Part shown: piece after piece, positions 28,166-37,537 of the stretch | Numbering within the stretch: position 1 is the first letter of the stretch | Layout: every line of letters starts with the position of its first letter | Assembly: GCF_030814955.1 (NCBI RefSeq) | Contig: NZ_JAUSWB010000014.1 | Location: 1-41,096 of the forward strand | Origin: Planomicrobium stackebrandtii | GTDB taxonomy: Bacteria > Bacillota > Bacilli > Bacillales_A > Planococcaceae | Length of the DNA stretch: 41,096 nt | Reading direction: 5' to 3' | Position numbers and translations under genes: made by a program | Notes under the pieces: model-generated | What the model was told of the DNA's origin: nothing | What the model saw: only the letters and a program-made list of their open reading frames with translations | Database searches by the model: none

Positions 28166-28588
28166 ATGAGTTTGAAGAGAGACAACCAGGCGGAAAAGCG
28201 CGAAGTCACCTCAATTCGCAATGACTATGTCCGTTCGGTTGAAATGGAAGGGCAGCGCAAAAAAGCTCACAGAGTGCGCCTGTTCAGAAGGCTGAGTGTG
28301 TTTGGAGTACTGGTGCTGATGGCAACGATTTGGGTAGGTTCGACCATTTATGCCCAGTCGCAGACAATTTCCGAAAAAGAATTGCTTCGCGAAGAAACGC
28401 TGCAGGAACTTGAAGCAGTCGAAAAAGAGCAAAGCCAGCTGGAAGAACAGATCCTGTTATTGAATGATGAAGAATACTTGGCAAAATTAGCGCGCAAAGA
28501 TTACTTTCTTTCAGATGAAGGAGAGATTATTTTCACCACACCAACCGATGAAGAAAAAGATGAAGAAAAACCTGCAGAAGAAGAGTAG
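28166..28588 (+). CDS. divIC: Cell-division protein DivIC
   Basis: DivIC (FtsB-like) forms a complex with FtsL and DivIB at the septum. The 140 residues have a basic cytoplasmic N-terminus, one membrane segment (about 41-65, LSVFGVLVLMATIWVGSTIYA), and an extracytoplasmic coiled coil (SEKELLREETLQELEAVEKEQ region). A conserved KLARKDYFLS block and an acidic tail follow. I use the ATG at 28166, 6 nt past GGGGAG. The in-frame ATG at 28124 overlaps the putative -10 and has no site. It is slightly longer than B. subtilis DivIC (125). Confidence 0.94.
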   Translation: MSLKRDNQAEKREVTSIRNDYVRSVEMEGQRKKAHRVRLFRRLSVFGVLVLMATIWVGSTIYAQSQTISEKELLREETLQELEAVEKEQSQLEEQILLLNDEEYLAKLARKDYFLSDEGEIIFTTPTDEEKDEEKPAEEE

Positions 28589-28609
28589 TCAGTTGACACT
28601 CTTTTTTTG
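28581..28609 (+). terminator. divIC terminator overlapping the yabR promoter
   Basis: AAGAGT (28581-28586, last codons of divIC) pairs with ACTCTT (28598-28603), followed by T. The loop holds the TTGACA of the next promoter. The stem is only 6 bp, so termination may be partial. Confidence 0.45.
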
Positions 28610-28620
28610 ATGGTTATAAT
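28593..28620 (+). promoter_or_regulatory. yabR promoter
   Basis: Consensus TTGACA (28593-28598) and TATAAT (28615-28620) with a 16-bp spacer. Confidence 0.8.
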
Positions 28621-28704
28621 AAAAAGTGGGATAAGTCCCGCAAAATGACAGTGTGACCCAGTATTTTGGAGTCATCTTAATTTTTAAGGAGGAGCATTTT
28701 TTTT

Positions 28705-29124
28705 ATGTCGATTGAAGTAGGCAGCAAGTTAGAAGGTAAAGTCACAGGTATTACAAACTTTGGAGCATTTGTACAGCTTCCAACTGGTGCAACAGGCCTC
28801 GTGCATATAAGTGAAGTCGCCGACAACTATGTAAAAGATATTAACGATCATCTAAAAGTTGGCGAAATGGTAGAAGTTAAAGTCATGAATGTAGAAGCAG
28901 ACGGCAAAATCGGTCTGTCCATTCGTAAAGCGAAGCCACAACCACCCGGCGGCACAGAACGACCACAACGCCCACGCCCAAGCAGTCGTTCATTTGAACG
29001 CGCTCCTAAAGAAAACTTCGAAACGAAAATGGCGAAGTTTCTTAAAGACAGCGAAGAAAACATGACGACCTTGAAACGCGCTACGGAATCGAAACGCGGC
29101 GGCCGAGGAGCAAAAAGAGGCTAA
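28705..29124 (+). CDS. yabR: S1 RNA-binding domain protein YabR
   Basis: A 139-residue protein. One S1 domain covers about 1-75 (VGSKLEGKVTGITNFGAFVQL, GLVHISEVA, IGLSIRKAKP). A basic, disordered tail rich in Pro, Arg and Gly follows and ends RGGRGAKRG. It resembles B. subtilis YabR (128 residues) and the general stress protein GSP13, an S1 protein associated with ribosomes. Its exact role is unknown; binding of RNA or ribosomes is inferred from the domain. The ATG is about 12 nt past AGGAGG, slightly long. It has a consensus promoter and its own terminator. Confidence 0.93.
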   Translation: MSIEVGSKLEGKVTGITNFGAFVQLPTGATGLVHISEVADNYVKDINDHLKVGEMVEVKVMNVEADGKIGLSIRKAKPQPPGGTERPQRPRPSSRSFERAPKENFETKMAKFLKDSEENMTTLKRATESKRGGRGAKRG

Positions 29125-29183
29125 CTTGCTAGCTGTTTTAATAGTATAGGGAAATGCTTCAACACAGCTGATAATCTAGATTG

Positions 29184-29216
29184 AAACGCTTCTCACATGG
29201 GAAGCGTTTTTTTTTT
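29184..29216 (+). terminator. yabR terminator
   Basis: AAACGCTTC and GAAGCGTTT form a perfect 9-bp stem, followed by a run of about ten T. Confidence 0.9.
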
Positions 29217-29249
29217 GCATTTTGCCACTTCAGATCGGGTATTTTATGC

Positions 29250-29284
29250 AAAAAAAAAGCAACGCCCCGAATAGGGCGCTGCTT
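29250..29284 (-). terminator. tRNA-Met terminator
   Basis: On the minus strand GCAGCGCCC pairs with GGGGCGTTGC (one G-T) on a short loop and is followed by nine T. It lies 29 nt past the 3' end of the tRNA. Confidence 0.88.
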
Positions 29285-29312
29285 GATGTTAAAGTATTCA
29301 CTTTGAGGATAA

Positions 29313-29386
29313 TGGCGGCAGAGGGGATCGAACCCCCGACCTCACGGGTATGAACCGTACGCTCTAGCCAGCTGAGCTACGCCGCC
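29313..29386 (-). tRNA. tRNA-Met (elongator, anticodon CAU)
   Basis: The minus strand folds as a complete 74-nt cloverleaf: acceptor GGCGGCG/TGCCGCC, D stem GCTC/GAGC, anticodon stem TACGG/CCGTG around TTCATAC, and T arm with TTCGATC. The discriminator is A; CCA is not encoded. The T1-A72 mismatch or GGG anticodon stem of initiator tRNA is absent, and the sequence closely matches the B. subtilis elongator tRNA-Met from the same neighbourhood. A tRNA-Ile2 (CAU, lysidine-modified) is less likely because of that match. TilS, which modifies such tRNAs, is encoded next door. Confidence 0.93.
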
Positions 29387-29404
29387 TTGTTTAAACGAAC
29401 ATTT

Positions 29405-29466
29405 AATAGCATACTATTGAAAGGTGGACCTGTCAATTGCCATTTGAAAATAATTTGTATGCTATT
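29405..29466. repeat. Inverted repeat containing divergent -10 elements (tRNA-Met / tilS)
   Basis: AATAGCATAC (29405-29414) and GTATGCTATT (29457-29466) are perfect inverted copies 42 bp apart. Each holds TATGCT on its outward strand. The left is the tRNA -10. The right could be the tilS -10, although its -35 (TTGCCA, 15 bp) is poor. Confidence 0.55.
29408..29436 (-). promoter_or_regulatory. tRNA-Met promoter
   Basis: On the minus strand TTGACA (29436-29431) and TATGCT (29413-29408) are exactly 17 bp apart. The -10 is about 21 nt before the mature tRNA 5' end. Confidence 0.8.
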
Positions 29467-29513
29467 TTCCGGATAAAACTGAAAAGAAGATATAGGCAAG
29501 CGAGGTGAAAGGA

Positions 29514-30905
29514 ATGAAGAGCTTTCAAGAACTGATGATAAAGCATATTCGCAAGCGCCAATTGCTCGATTCTGGGGATCTTGTGCTGGTCGGCTGTTCG
29601 GGAGGAATCGACTCGATGGTCTTGCTTCATTTTTTAAATGCCAACAAAGGGGAGTTTGGCATATCGGTTGCGGCAGTCCACATCGACCATATGCTGAGAG
29701 GGGAAGAATCTCGGCAGGACCGTTTGTTTACGGAAGCTGTCACTAAACAGTGGGGAATCGATTGCTTTAGCCGGGCTATACCAATTCCTGATATTTTGAA
29801 AGAAAGAGGCGGCAATAAGCAGCAGCTGTGCCGTTCCGAACGCTATGCCTATTTTCAGGAAATAATGAAAAAGACCGGCGCATCCAAACTGGCCACTGCC
29901 CATCATGCAGACGACCAGCTCGAGACTGTCCTTATGTCAGGGTTGAGAGGCAGCCTGCAGGATGGCGACTTTGGCATGCGAGCCAGTCGTCCGTTTGGCA
30001 CCGGTTCATTGATTCGTCCTCAGTTGGCGGTCGATAAAGAACAGATTGTCGCATATGCAGAAGCGCATGGTGTTTTGTACCGGGAAGATTCGAGCAACGC
30101 AGAATCTGCGTATGCACGAAATCGGCTGCGCCAGCGAGTTTTGCCGCTGCTGAAAGATGAGAATAGGCAGGTTTCCCAAAATTTTGTGGAACTGGCTGAA
30201 GATATGCAGCAGGATCAGCAATTTCTGGAGGATCTGGCTGGAGAGAAATTGCAGCGGATAATCCTATCGTCAGAAGGCCAAATCATTTTCTCTGCCAAAA
30301 GTTTCAGACTGGAAGCGCGCGCTTTACAAAAAAGAATGGTTCTACTACTATTAAACTATCTATATAATCCGAAGCAAATTCCCGTAACGAGACAGCTGGT
30401 CGAGCAATTGCAGGAAATGATGCAAAGTTCCTCGGGCACCGTTTTTTTACATTTGCCGAAAAATTATGTAGCGACCCGCCAATACGACACGGTTTTTCTT
30501 AATCACCAATCTTTGGAACAGCTGGGGGCAACAGCGCCTGTCGCAATTGCTGCTGAATGGTCGCCGTACTATCGCGGCCGCCGCTACAGAGTAATGCCTT
30601 TTGAAGGATTGGAAAAACCCGAGGAGGCAGTAGCTTGGCATTTTCACGCTCCGGAGGATTCACAGTTCTTTTTAAGAAGCAGAAAACCAGGTGACCGGAT
30701 TCAGCTTGCTGGAATGGAACAGCCGAAGAAATTGGCGCGTTTGATGATTGATGAAAAAATTCCTGTGCCTATGAGAGAAAGTTGGCCTGTCATCACAACT
30801 GACAAAAACGAACTTTTATTGGTGCCAGGTTTGCGTCCATCTGCTATGGTCAGTCGACACAAACGCGACGGAGACAATTGGGTACTAATTGAACAATTTT
30901 TATAG
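29514..30905 (+). CDS. tilS: tRNA(Ile)-lysidine synthetase
   Basis: TilS attaches lysine to C34 of tRNA-Ile2 (CAU), so that it reads AUA and is charged with isoleucine; it is essential in most bacteria. The 463 residues (B. subtilis about 472) start with an N-type ATP pyrophosphatase domain whose PP-loop is SGGIDSM (about 29-35). The HIDHMLRG and [12 protein letters not shown] segments are typical. The C-terminal substrate-binding domain ends with [12 protein letters not shown] and the [10 protein letters not shown] block. The ATG at 29514 follows GAGGTG by 6 nt; the GTG at 29505 overlaps that site. spoIIE, yabS and yabT, which come before it in B. subtilis, are absent. Confidence 0.95.
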   Translation: MKSFQELMIKHIRKRQLLDSGDLVLVGCSGGIDSMVLLHFLNANKGEFGISVAAVHIDHMLRGEESRQDRLFTEAVTKQWGIDCFSRAIPIPDILKERGGNKQQLCRSERYAYFQEIMKKTGASKLATAHHADDQLETVLMSGLRGSLQDGDFGMRASRPFGTGSLIRPQLAVDKEQIVAYAEAHGVLYREDSSNAESAYARNRLRQRVLPLLKDENRQVSQNFVELAEDMQQDQQFLEDLAGEKLQRIILSSEGQIIFSAKSFRLEARALQKRMVLLLLNYLYNPKQIPVTRQLVEQLQEMMQSSSGTVFLHLPKNYVATRQYDTVFLNHQSLEQLGATAPVAIAAEWSPYYRGRRYRVMPFEGLEKPEEAVAWHFHAPEDSQFFLRSRKPGDRIQLAGMEQPKKLARLMIDEKIPVPMRESWPVITTDKNELLLVPGLRPSAMVSRHKRDGDNWVLIEQFL

Positions 30906-30937
30906 ATTGTAAAACAAGGATTATTAGGAGGTCCACC

Positions 30938-31489
30938 ATGTTACAGAACGACATTAAAGAAGTATTGATCAGTGAAGAACGGCTCCAGGAAAAAGCACGT
31001 GAATTGGGAGCGACGTTGACAGAGGATTACAAAGACAAGTATCCACTGGCTATCGGTGTACTAAAAGGCGCAATGCCATTTATGGGAGATTTGATGAAAC
31101 GCATTGACGGCTTTGTCGAAATGGATTTCATGGATGTTTCAAGCTACGGCAACGCCACCGTTTCTTCAGGGGAAGTTAAGATCATCAAAGATTTAAACGC
31201 CAGTGTCGAAGGGCGCGACCTTCTGATTATCGAAGACATTATCGACAGTGGATTGACGCTTAGCTATTTGGTGGATCTGTTCAAGTACCGCAAAGCCAAA
31301 TCGATCAAAATCGTAACATTGCTGGACAAGCCAACAGGACGCAAAGTGGATCTGAAAGCTGACTATGTCGGTTTTATCGTACCGGATGCATTTGTTGTAG
31401 GGTACGGATTGGATTATGCAGAAAGATACCGGAATTTGCCGTACATTGGGATTCTAAAGCCTTCGGTTTACAGCGGAGAAGAGGAATAG
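30938..31489 (+). CDS. hpt: Hypoxanthine phosphoribosyltransferase
   Basis: Hpt salvages hypoxanthine and guanine to IMP and GMP using PRPP. The 183 residues include the PRPP loop [14 protein letters not shown] (about 94-107), a [13 protein letters not shown] block near 44, and a C-terminal [19 protein letters not shown] segment that closes the active site. The ATG follows AGGAGGTCCACC. tilS ends 32 nt upstream with no terminator, so they are co-transcribed. In B. subtilis TilS and HprT also act together to activate ftsH transcription; the same order tilS-hpt-ftsH is kept here. Confidence 0.97.
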   Translation: MLQNDIKEVLISEERLQEKARELGATLTEDYKDKYPLAIGVLKGAMPFMGDLMKRIDGFVEMDFMDVSSYGNATVSSGEVKIIKDLNASVEGRDLLIIEDIIDSGLTLSYLVDLFKYRKAKSIKIVTLLDKPTGRKVDLKADYVGFIVPDAFVVGYGLDYAERYRNLPYIGILKPSVYSGEEE

Positions 31490-31542
31490 ACAACGATCGT
31501 TCACAGTCTATCGATTTATCAGCGGGAATAAGGCCTTTTCGT

Positions 31543-31571
31543 TGTATGCTTAAATGTTCCTATGGTAGTAT
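31543..31571 (+). promoter_or_regulatory. ftsH promoter, extended -10
   Basis: TTGTAT (31543-31548), a 17-bp spacer and TAGTAT (31566-31571) with TGG just before the -10. Confidence 0.6.
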
Positions 31572-31610
31572 TTAGTATAGTTTTAGGGAAACTTTATGAG
31601 GAGGCGCGGG

Positions 31611-33626
31611 ATGAATCGGATATTTCGATACACCATATTTTATTTACTGATTTTCCTAGTTATTATCGGGATTCTGGGTACCTTTAACAATAGTAACCAG
31701 CCGACTGAAAATATAGGATATAACGAATTTTTGGAATCACTGGAAAATGGGGAAATTACGGAAGTAACCATCCAGCCAGAAGCAATGGTTTATGAAGTTA
31801 CAGGAGTAATGGAAGGCTATGAAGAAGGCCAGTCTTTTGTAACGAACATTCCGCTTGAAAACGAAGCATTGACGACTCAGATCGATGAAGTCGCCAGCTC
31901 GCAGGATGTGCAGGTCGAATTCTTGAAAGCCCCACAAACAAGTGGTTGGGTTTCATTTTTCACAGGCATCATTCCGTTCATCATCATCTTCATCCTTTTC
32001 TTCTTCTTACTTAATCAGTCGCAAGGCGGCGGAGGCGGTCGTGTGATGAACTTCGGTAAAAGTAAAGCGAAGCTGTACGATGACCAGAAACAAAAAGTTC
32101 GCTTTAACGATGTAGCTGGAGCAGATGAAGAGAAACAGGAACTTGTAGAAGTTGTTGATTTCCTTAAAGATCCGCGCAGATTTGCTGACATTGGCGCGCG
32201 CATTCCAAAAGGGATTTTGCTTGTCGGACCTCCGGGTACCGGTAAAACCCTATTGGCACGTGCCGTTGCCGGAGAAGCAGGCGTTCCTTTCTTCTCGATC
32301 AGTGGTTCTGATTTTGTTGAAATGTTCGTCGGCGTCGGGGCATCGCGAGTTCGTGATTTGTTTGAAAACGCTAAGAAAAATGCACCTTGTATCATTTTCA
32401 TTGATGAAATTGACGCAGTCGGACGCCAGCGTGGCGCCGGTCTCGGCGGTGGGCACGATGAGCGTGAGCAGACATTGAACCAACTATTGGTTGAGATGGA
32501 TGGCTTTGGTGCAAACGAAGGCGTTATTATCATTGCAGCAACTAACCGTCCGGATATTCTGGATCCGGCTTTGCTTCGTCCAGGACGTTTTGACCGTCAG
32601 ATTACTGTAGGTCGTCCGGACGTTAAAGGCCGTGAAGAAGTGCTTAAAGTACATGCGCGCAACAAACCGCTTGACGAAAACGTCGATTTAAAAGCGATCG
32701 CTCAGCGGACACCTGGATTCTCAGGTGCCGATTTAGAGAACTTATTGAACGAAGCGGCACTTGTTGCAGCTCGCCGCAGTAAGCTCAAAATCGACATGTC
32801 CGATCTGGATGAAGCATCTGACCGCGTTATTGCAGGTCCTGCTAAGAAAAATCGTGTCATTTCGAAAAAAGAACGCAATATCGTGGCATTCCACGAATCC
32901 GGACATACCGTTATCGGTTTAATATTGGATGACGCAGATATCGTCCACAAAGTAACCATTGTTCCTCGCGGCCAAGCTGGCGGCTATGCTGTCATGCTGC
33001 CGAGAGAAGATCGCTACTTTATGACGAAACCGGAATTGCTTGATAAAATTGCGGGATTACTCGGAGGCCGAGTGGCTGAAGACCTTTCATTCGGCGAAGT
33101 ATCGACCGGCGCCCATAACGATTTCCAACGTGCGACGGCAATTGCCCGCAGCATGGTAACGGAATACGGCATGAGTGATAAGATTGGTCCGGTTCAATTC
33201 GGTACGGCACAAGGCGGGAATGTTTTCCTAGGCCGTGACTTTAACTCAGAACAAAACTATTCTGATGCAATTGCCTTCGAAATCGATCAGGAAGTCCAAC
33301 GCATCATCAAAGAGCAGTATATCCGCACGAAAGAGATTCTGACTGAAAACCAGGACCTTCTGAAATTAATTGCGAATACATTGCTTGAAGTTGAAACATT
33401 GGATGCTGCCCAGATCCTTCACTTGAAAGATCATGGAACGCTTCCTGAACGTTCATACGAAACATTGAACGGTGACTTTGGAGACGACGATACACCTGAC
33501 TTGAAAAAAGATGGTGACGCTCCGGATGCCATAGGTGCACCAGCTGATCCTTCAGCAGGAGACCTGCCGGCAGAAGACGGCGAAGCGGCTCCGGTACGTG
33601 ATCCGATTCAAGAAAGACGCAAATAA
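31611..33626 (+). CDS. ftsH: ATP-dependent zinc metalloprotease FtsH
   Basis: FtsH is a membrane-bound hexameric AAA+ protease that degrades damaged membrane proteins and regulators. It has 671 residues. Two membrane segments (about 7-25 and 116-136) flank an extracytoplasmic loop. The AAA domain has Walker A GPPGTGKT (206-213), Walker [12 protein letters not shown], and the second-region-of-homology RPGRFDRQI. The zinc motif HESGH is at 428-432. The C-terminal tail is acidic and Pro/Ala-rich, and longer than in B. subtilis FtsH (637). I start at 31611, 6 nt past AGGAGG; the ATG at 31596 overlaps that site. Confidence 0.97.
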   Translation: MNRIFRYTIFYLLIFLVIIGILGTFNNSNQPTENIGYNEFLESLENGEITEVTIQPEAMVYEVTGVMEGYEEGQSFVTNIPLENEALTTQIDEVASSQDVQVEFLKAPQTSGWVSFFTGIIPFIIIFILFFFLLNQSQGGGGGRVMNFGKSKAKLYDDQKQKVRFNDVAGADEEKQELVEVVDFLKDPRRFADIGARIPKGILLVGPPGTGKTLLARAVAGEAGVPFFSISGSDFVEMFVGVGASRVRDLFENAKKNAPCIIFIDEIDAVGRQRGAGLGGGHDEREQTLNQLLVEMDGFGANEGVIIIAATNRPDILDPALLRPGRFDRQITVGRPDVKGREEVLKVHARNKPLDENVDLKAIAQRTPGFSGADLENLLNEAALVAARRSKLKIDMSDLDEASDRVIAGPAKKNRVISKKERNIVAFHESGHTVIGLILDDADIVHKVTIVPRGQAGGYAVMLPREDRYFMTKPELLDKIAGLLGGRVAEDLSFGEVSTGAHNDFQRATAIARSMVTEYGMSDKIGPVQFGTAQGGNVFLGRDFNSEQNYSDAIAFEIDQEVQRIIKEQYIRTKEILTENQDLLKLIANTLLEVETLDAAQILHLKDHGTLPERSYETLNGDFGDDDTPDLKKDGDAPDAIGAPADPSAGDLPAEDGEAAPVRDPIQERRK

Positions 33627-33637
33627 GCAATATGATG

Positions 33638-33683
33638 AGCTGGTTGCCCGTTCCCTTTGAAGGGAAGAGGCAACCAGCTTTTT
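33638..33683 (+). terminator. ftsH terminator
   Basis: AGCTGGTTGCC and GGCAACCAGCT (33638-33648, 33669-33679) form a perfect stem with an inner TTCCCTT/AAGGGAA helix and a T run. Confidence 0.88.
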
Positions 33684-33698
33684 GCTTTCGTAAAATTA

Positions 33699-33707
33699 TG
33701 GTATGAT
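33699..33707 (+). promoter_or_regulatory. Extended -10 promoter of coaX
   Basis: TGG followed by TATGAT (33702-33707), 34 nt before the start. No good -35 is present. Confidence 0.5.
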
Positions 33708-33741
33708 GTGTTGGAAATTCGTCAATAAGTGAGGGCAAAAC

Positions 33742-34509
33742 ATGATTTTAGTATTGGATGCTGGAAACACAAATATCGTCCTGGGTGTCTACGGCCAGGA
33801 TCAATTACTGCACCATTGGCGTATGGAAACTCTCCGTTATAAAACAGAAGATGAATACGGCATGCAAATTAAAGCGTTTTTAAACGATGCCAATTTAAGC
33901 TTTTCATCTATAAACGGCGTTATTATGTCCTCTGTTGTGCCCCCGATCATGTCTGCCCTGGAGCGGATGTGCCAAAAATATTTTCAGGTAAAACCGATGA
34001 TTGTCGGACCTGGCGTTAAAACAGGGCTGAATATCAAGTATGATAATCCCAGGGAAGTTGGCGCCGACCGGATCGTCAACGCGGTGGCGGCTATTCATGA
34101 ATACGGCAGCCCGTTGATTATTGTGGACTTTGGCACGGCCAATACTTTTTGTTATATTGATGAAAAGCAGCAATATATGGGTGGAGCCATTGCTCCCGGC
34201 ATCCATATTTCGACTGAAGCGCTATATGCCCGGGCCTCGAAATTACCGAGGATTGAAATCGCCACACCCGATCAGGTGGTTGGCAAAAACACCATTTCCG
34301 CCATGCAGGCCGGCATTGTCTACGGCTATGTAGGCCAGGCTGAAGGAATTGTAGCGCGAATGAAAAAGCAGAGCAGGGAAACGCCAACGGTCATTGCGAC
34401 TGGCGGCATGGCTTCTATAATTGCTGGCGAATCGACAGTGATTGATTACGTCGATCCCTTCCTTACTTTAAAAGGGCTGTATTTAATTTACAAACGCAAT
34501 CAAGCGTAA
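33742..34509 (+). CDS. coaX: Type III pantothenate kinase
   Basis: CoaX phosphorylates pantothenate, the first step of coenzyme A synthesis; type III enzymes resist feedback by CoA. The 255 residues belong to the ASKHA fold. Visible motifs are the N-terminal phosphate-binding [12 protein letters not shown] (about 5-16), [11 protein letters not shown] (about 108-118) with a catalytic aspartate, and [11 protein letters not shown] (about 127-137). The ATG follows GAGGG. hslO starts 17 nt after its stop, with no terminator, so they are likely one operon. Confidence 0.97.
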   Translation: MILVLDAGNTNIVLGVYGQDQLLHHWRMETLRYKTEDEYGMQIKAFLNDANLSFSSINGVIMSSVVPPIMSALERMCQKYFQVKPMIVGPGVKTGLNIKYDNPREVGADRIVNAVAAIHEYGSPLIIVDFGTANTFCYIDEKQQYMGGAIAPGIHISTEALYARASKLPRIEIATPDQVVGKNTISAMQAGIVYGYVGQAEGIVARMKKQSRETPTVIATGGMASIIAGESTVIDYVDPFLTLKGLYLIYKRNQA

Positions 34510-34526
34510 AGAAAGGAACGATACAC

Positions 34527-35408
34527 GTGTCAGATTATTTAGTTCGCGGCCTCGGATTTAACGGGAGTGTCCGTGCATTTGCAGTAGACAGCACGAAAAC
34601 AGTGGGAGAAGCGCAGCGCCGCCATATGATGTGGCCAACAGCAACAGCAGCTTTAGGGCGCGCCATGACAGGCGGCGTCATGCTTGGCGCCATGCTAAAA
34701 GGCGACGATAAAGTGACGATTAAATTCGAAGGCGGCGGACCGATCGGCGCATTGCTGGTGGACAGCAATGGAAAAGGCGGCGTCCGCGGATATGCCTCGA
34801 ACCCCCAAACCCATTTTGATTTGAACAAACAAGGAAAATTGGATGTCAGCCGTGCAGTGGGCACTGATGGCATGATGTCGGTCGTTAAAGACTTAGGCAT
34901 GCGCGACAACTTCACCGGCCAGACGCCGATCGTCTCAGGAGAAATCGCTGAAGACTTTACTTATTATTTCGCGGTGTCTGAACAGGTGCCTTCTTCTGTC
35001 GGATTGGGTGTCCTGGTCGATACGGATAATTCAGTGCTGGCAGCTGGCGGTTTTATTGTTCAGTTAATGCCAAATACAGATGACGAAACCATTACGAAAA
35101 TCGAAGAGCGTTTGTCCAATATCGAACCTGTTTCCAAAATGATTCAGCGCGGACTGTCGCCTGAAGAAATTCTTGAAGCAGTACTTGGAGAAGGAAATGT
35201 CCAGATTCTTGATAAAATGCCGGTAAATTTTGAATGCAATTGTTCCAAAGACCGTTTTGCTACAGCAATTCTGGGGCTTGGGAAAAAAGAGATACAAGAC
35301 ATGATCGACGAAGATGGCATGGCAGAAGCCCAATGCCATTTCTGCCTGGAAGCGTATCAGTATTCCAAAGAGGAGCTTGAGTCGTTTATCAATGAGCTCC
35401 AATCATAA
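34527..35408 (+). CDS. hslO: 33 kDa redox-regulated chaperone Hsp33
   Basis: Hsp33 is a holdase chaperone activated by oxidants such as hypochlorite. The 293 residues match the family (B. subtilis about 291). The four redox-switch cysteines that bind zinc are visible at the C-terminus as CNC (in FECNCSKDR) and CHFC (in [10 protein letters not shown]). The GTG start is preceded by GAAAGGA. The next gene starts inside its last codons, so the two are translationally linked. Oxidative-stress protection fits with the parvulin and cysK genes that follow. Confidence 0.97.
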   Translation: MSDYLVRGLGFNGSVRAFAVDSTKTVGEAQRRHMMWPTATAALGRAMTGGVMLGAMLKGDDKVTIKFEGGGPIGALLVDSNGKGGVRGYASNPQTHFDLNKQGKLDVSRAVGTDGMMSVVKDLGMRDNFTGQTPIVSGEIAEDFTYYFAVSEQVPSSVGLGVLVDTDNSVLAAGGFIVQLMPNTDDETITKIEERLSNIEPVSKMIQRGLSPEEILEAVLGEGNVQILDKMPVNFECNCSKDRFATAILGLGKKEIQDMIDEDGMAEAQCHFCLEAYQYSKEELESFINELQS

Positions 35409-36333
35409 TAATCGGCGACCTGTGCCACCGGCAGGGACGGGCAAGCCGAAAAGACATTTAAAAACCAAACCGGTACTAGTGGTCATCGGGATTTTGCTAT
35501 TAGCTAACTTGTTGTGGTTTATTGCGTGGCTGATTCCGAATGATGCAGGAAATGCAGAAACAGTTGCCTCTGTCAGCGGAGAAGATATCACGCGTGAAGA
35601 ATGGCTGGCTTCAATGGAAGAACAGCATGGCCGCGAAGCACTGCTTGAGCTGGTTAATGAAAAAGTGATGGCAACAGCTGCACAGGATTATGGAATTGAA
35701 GTGAGTGACAAAGAAATCGATTTGGAATTAGCGCTGCTGCGCTCTTCGCAGGACAGTACAGAAACGGCTTTGTACGCAGCAGATGAAACACGCCAGCGTG
35801 AAAAAGTAGAAGCCCAATTAATTCTTGAAAAAGTGCTGACCAAGGATATCGTCATTGAAGACAGCGAAATCCAGGCATTTTATGATGATAACCAGTCGCT
35901 TTATGATGTGAAAGACTCTTATCGGACCCGCATGATCGTATTGAACTCAGCAGCAGAAGCTGAAGAAACCATTGCTGAACTTGAAAAAGGCTCTTCATTC
36001 GAGGCGACTGCCCGTGAACGTTCAATCGACAGTGCGACAGGCAATCTTGGGGGAGACATTGGCTATATTTCCAGCGGCGATCCCGGTGTAGATGACAATA
36101 TCTCCACAGCAGTGGCAGAAGTTGAAGTTGGCGGCTGGTCAACTCCGCTGGCGCTTGAAGATGGAAGAACCGCCATTATCTCTGTTACGGAAAAAGTGGA
36201 TGGCCAAACATTCTCATTTGATGACGTAGCAGACCATATTAACCGTGAATTGGCGCTGGAACAATTGCCGCAATCGGTTACTCCGGAAGCGTTTTGGCAG
36301 GAATTCGATGCCGAATGGTTTTACGGAGAATAA
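35392..36333 (+). CDS. yacD: Membrane-anchored parvulin-type peptidyl-prolyl isomerase (YacD-like)
   Basis: A 313-residue protein. The N-terminus is basic and Pro-rich, followed by one membrane segment (about 27-48, [21 protein letters not shown]). A SurA/PrsA-like helical region comes next, and then a PpiC parvulin domain (about 185-285, [11 protein letters not shown]... [14 protein letters not shown]). It has no lipobox, unlike PrsA, so it is a transmembrane rather than lipid anchor. It likely helps secreted proteins to fold. The ATG at 35392 overlaps hslO by 17 nt; the nearest AGAGGAG site is about 15 nt away, so initiation may rely on ribosomes finishing hslO. A longer reading from 35314 is unlikely. 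Confidence 0.87.
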   Translation: MSSNHNNRRPVPPAGTGKPKRHLKTKPVLVVIGILLLANLLWFIAWLIPNDAGNAETVASVSGEDITREEWLASMEEQHGREALLELVNEKVMATAAQDYGIEVSDKEIDLELALLRSSQDSTETALYAADETRQREKVEAQLILEKVLTKDIVIEDSEIQAFYDDNQSLYDVKDSYRTRMIVLNSAAEAEETIAELEKGSSFEATARERSIDSATGNLGGDIGYISSGDPGVDDNISTAVAEVEVGGWSTPLALEDGRTAIISVTEKVDGQTFSFDDVADHINRELALEQLPQSVTPEAFWQEFDAEWFYGE

Positions 36334-36341
36334 GTTTTACC

Positions 36342-36372
36342 AGACGTTTCGTCAGCGAAACGTCTATTTTTT
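36342..36372 (+). terminator. Terminator after the parvulin gene
   Basis: AGACGTTTCG and CGAAACGTCT form a perfect 10-bp stem on TCAG, followed by A and six T. Confidence 0.9.
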
Positions 36373-36387
36373 ATAAATTCATACTAT

Positions 36388-36417
36388 TTGACAAACAATC
36401 CATGTTATTGATACCAT
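36388..36417 (+). promoter_or_regulatory. cysK promoter
   Basis: TTGACA (36388-36393), an 18-bp spacer and TACCAT (36412-36417). B. subtilis cysK is repressed by CymR, but I could not confirm a CymR box. Confidence 0.55.
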
Positions 36418-36466
36418 TAGCTTTATTAAAGTCGACAAAATCACTAGGGATTAGGAGTGTTGAATA

Positions 36467-37408
36467 ATGGCGCGTGTAGGAAATTCAATTACTGAATTGA
36501 TTGGGCAAACCCCAATTGTGAAATTAAATCGGTTGACAGGTCCTGAAGATGCAGAAGTTTATTTGAAATTAGAATACTTTAACCCAGGCAGCAGCGTGAA
36601 AGACCGTATTGCGCTTGCGATGATCGAAGCGGCTGAAAAGTCCGGAGACCTAAAAGAAGGCGACACCATCATCGAGCCGACAAGCGGCAACACGGGAATC
36701 GGCTTGGCGATGATCGCTGCAGCCAAAGGCTATAAATCTGTATTGGTTATGCCTGAAACGATGAGCATGGAGCGCCGCAACCTATTGCGTGCATATGGAG
36801 CGGAATTGATTTTGACACCAGGTGCAGACGGAATGAACGGGCCGAATGGCGCTATCAAGACTGCTGAGAAAGAAGCAGCTGAAAATGGCTGGTTCATGCC
36901 TCAGCAATTCAACAATGAAGCGAACCCGGAAGTGCACCGTTTGACGACTGGTCCGGAAATTGTGGAAACGATGGGCGACCAATTGGACGCGTTTATTTCA
37001 GGAATCGGTACAGGCGGAACGATTACAGGTGCGGGCCAAGTACTGAAAGAAAAGTATCCTGACATTCATATTGTAGCAGTGGAGCCTACTGACTCGCCTG
37101 TCCTATCTGGAGGCAAGCCAGGTCCGCATAAAATCCAAGGAATTGGAGCAGGATTTGTTCCTGCTGTGTTGAACACAGAGATCTACAACGAGATTATCCA
37201 AGTTACCAACGATCAATCCTATGCAACTGCACGCCAAGCTGCGCGTGAAGAAGGAATTCTTGGAGGCGTATCTTCAGGGGCTGCGATTTATGCCGCTCTT
37301 CAAGTTGCTAAGCGCTTGGGCAAAGGCAAAAAAGTATTGGCGATTATTCCGTCCAACGGAGAACGTTACTTGAGCACACCGCTTTACCAATTCGAAGAAT
37401 CCAACTAA
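36467..37408 (+). CDS. cysK: Cysteine synthase A
   Basis: CysK is the PLP-dependent O-acetylserine sulfhydrylase that makes cysteine. The 313 residues include the PLP lysine in [12 protein letters not shown] (residue about 46), the substrate loop TSGNTG (about 73-78), the phosphate loop GTGGTITG (about 182-189), and SSGAAIYA. The C-terminal RYLSTPLY agrees with CysK rather than with the reverse-transsulfuration enzyme. It has its own promoter and terminator. In Bacillus CysK also acts as a sensor partner of CymR; whether that applies here is unknown. Confidence 0.97.
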   Translation: MARVGNSITELIGQTPIVKLNRLTGPEDAEVYLKLEYFNPGSSVKDRIALAMIEAAEKSGDLKEGDTIIEPTSGNTGIGLAMIAAAKGYKSVLVMPETMSMERRNLLRAYGAELILTPGADGMNGPNGAIKTAEKEAAENGWFMPQQFNNEANPEVHRLTTGPEIVETMGDQLDAFISGIGTGGTITGAGQVLKEKYPDIHIVAVEPTDSPVLSGGKPGPHKIQGIGAGFVPAVLNTEIYNEIIQVTNDQSYATARQAAREEGILGGVSSGAAIYAALQVAKRLGKGKKVLAIIPSNGERYLSTPLYQFEESN

Positions 37409-37414
37409 AAGATT

Positions 37415-37447
37415 AAAAGAGCAGGCCTCGTGGCTGCTCTTTTTTTG
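37415..37447 (+). terminator. cysK terminator
   Basis: AAAGAGCAG pairs with CTGCTCTTT, with GCC/GGC inside, and a run of seven T follows. Confidence 0.88.
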
Positions 37448-37489
37448 TGGAATAGAACCGGTCAATTGCGGTAAGATGAAGGCACCTTT

Positions 37490-37505
37490 TATTTCCTAGG
37501 AAATA
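37490..37505 (+). promoter_or_regulatory. Perfect 16-bp palindrome upstream of folP
   Basis: TATTTCCTAGGAAATA is a perfect palindrome 32 nt before the folP start. It overlaps a weak -35 (TTTCCT, 37492-37497) placed 16 bp from TATAGA (37514-37519). It may be an operator for the folate genes. I do not recognise the binding protein. Confidence 0.4.
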
Positions 37506-37537
37506 GATACTTATATAGATGTGGACGGTGTAGCCTT

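Noticed and set aside
31487..31516. Possible hairpin after hpt (ATAGAC/GTCTAT)
   Set aside because: The stem is only 6 bp and no T run follows, so I do not call it a terminator; read-through from hpt into ftsH is likely.
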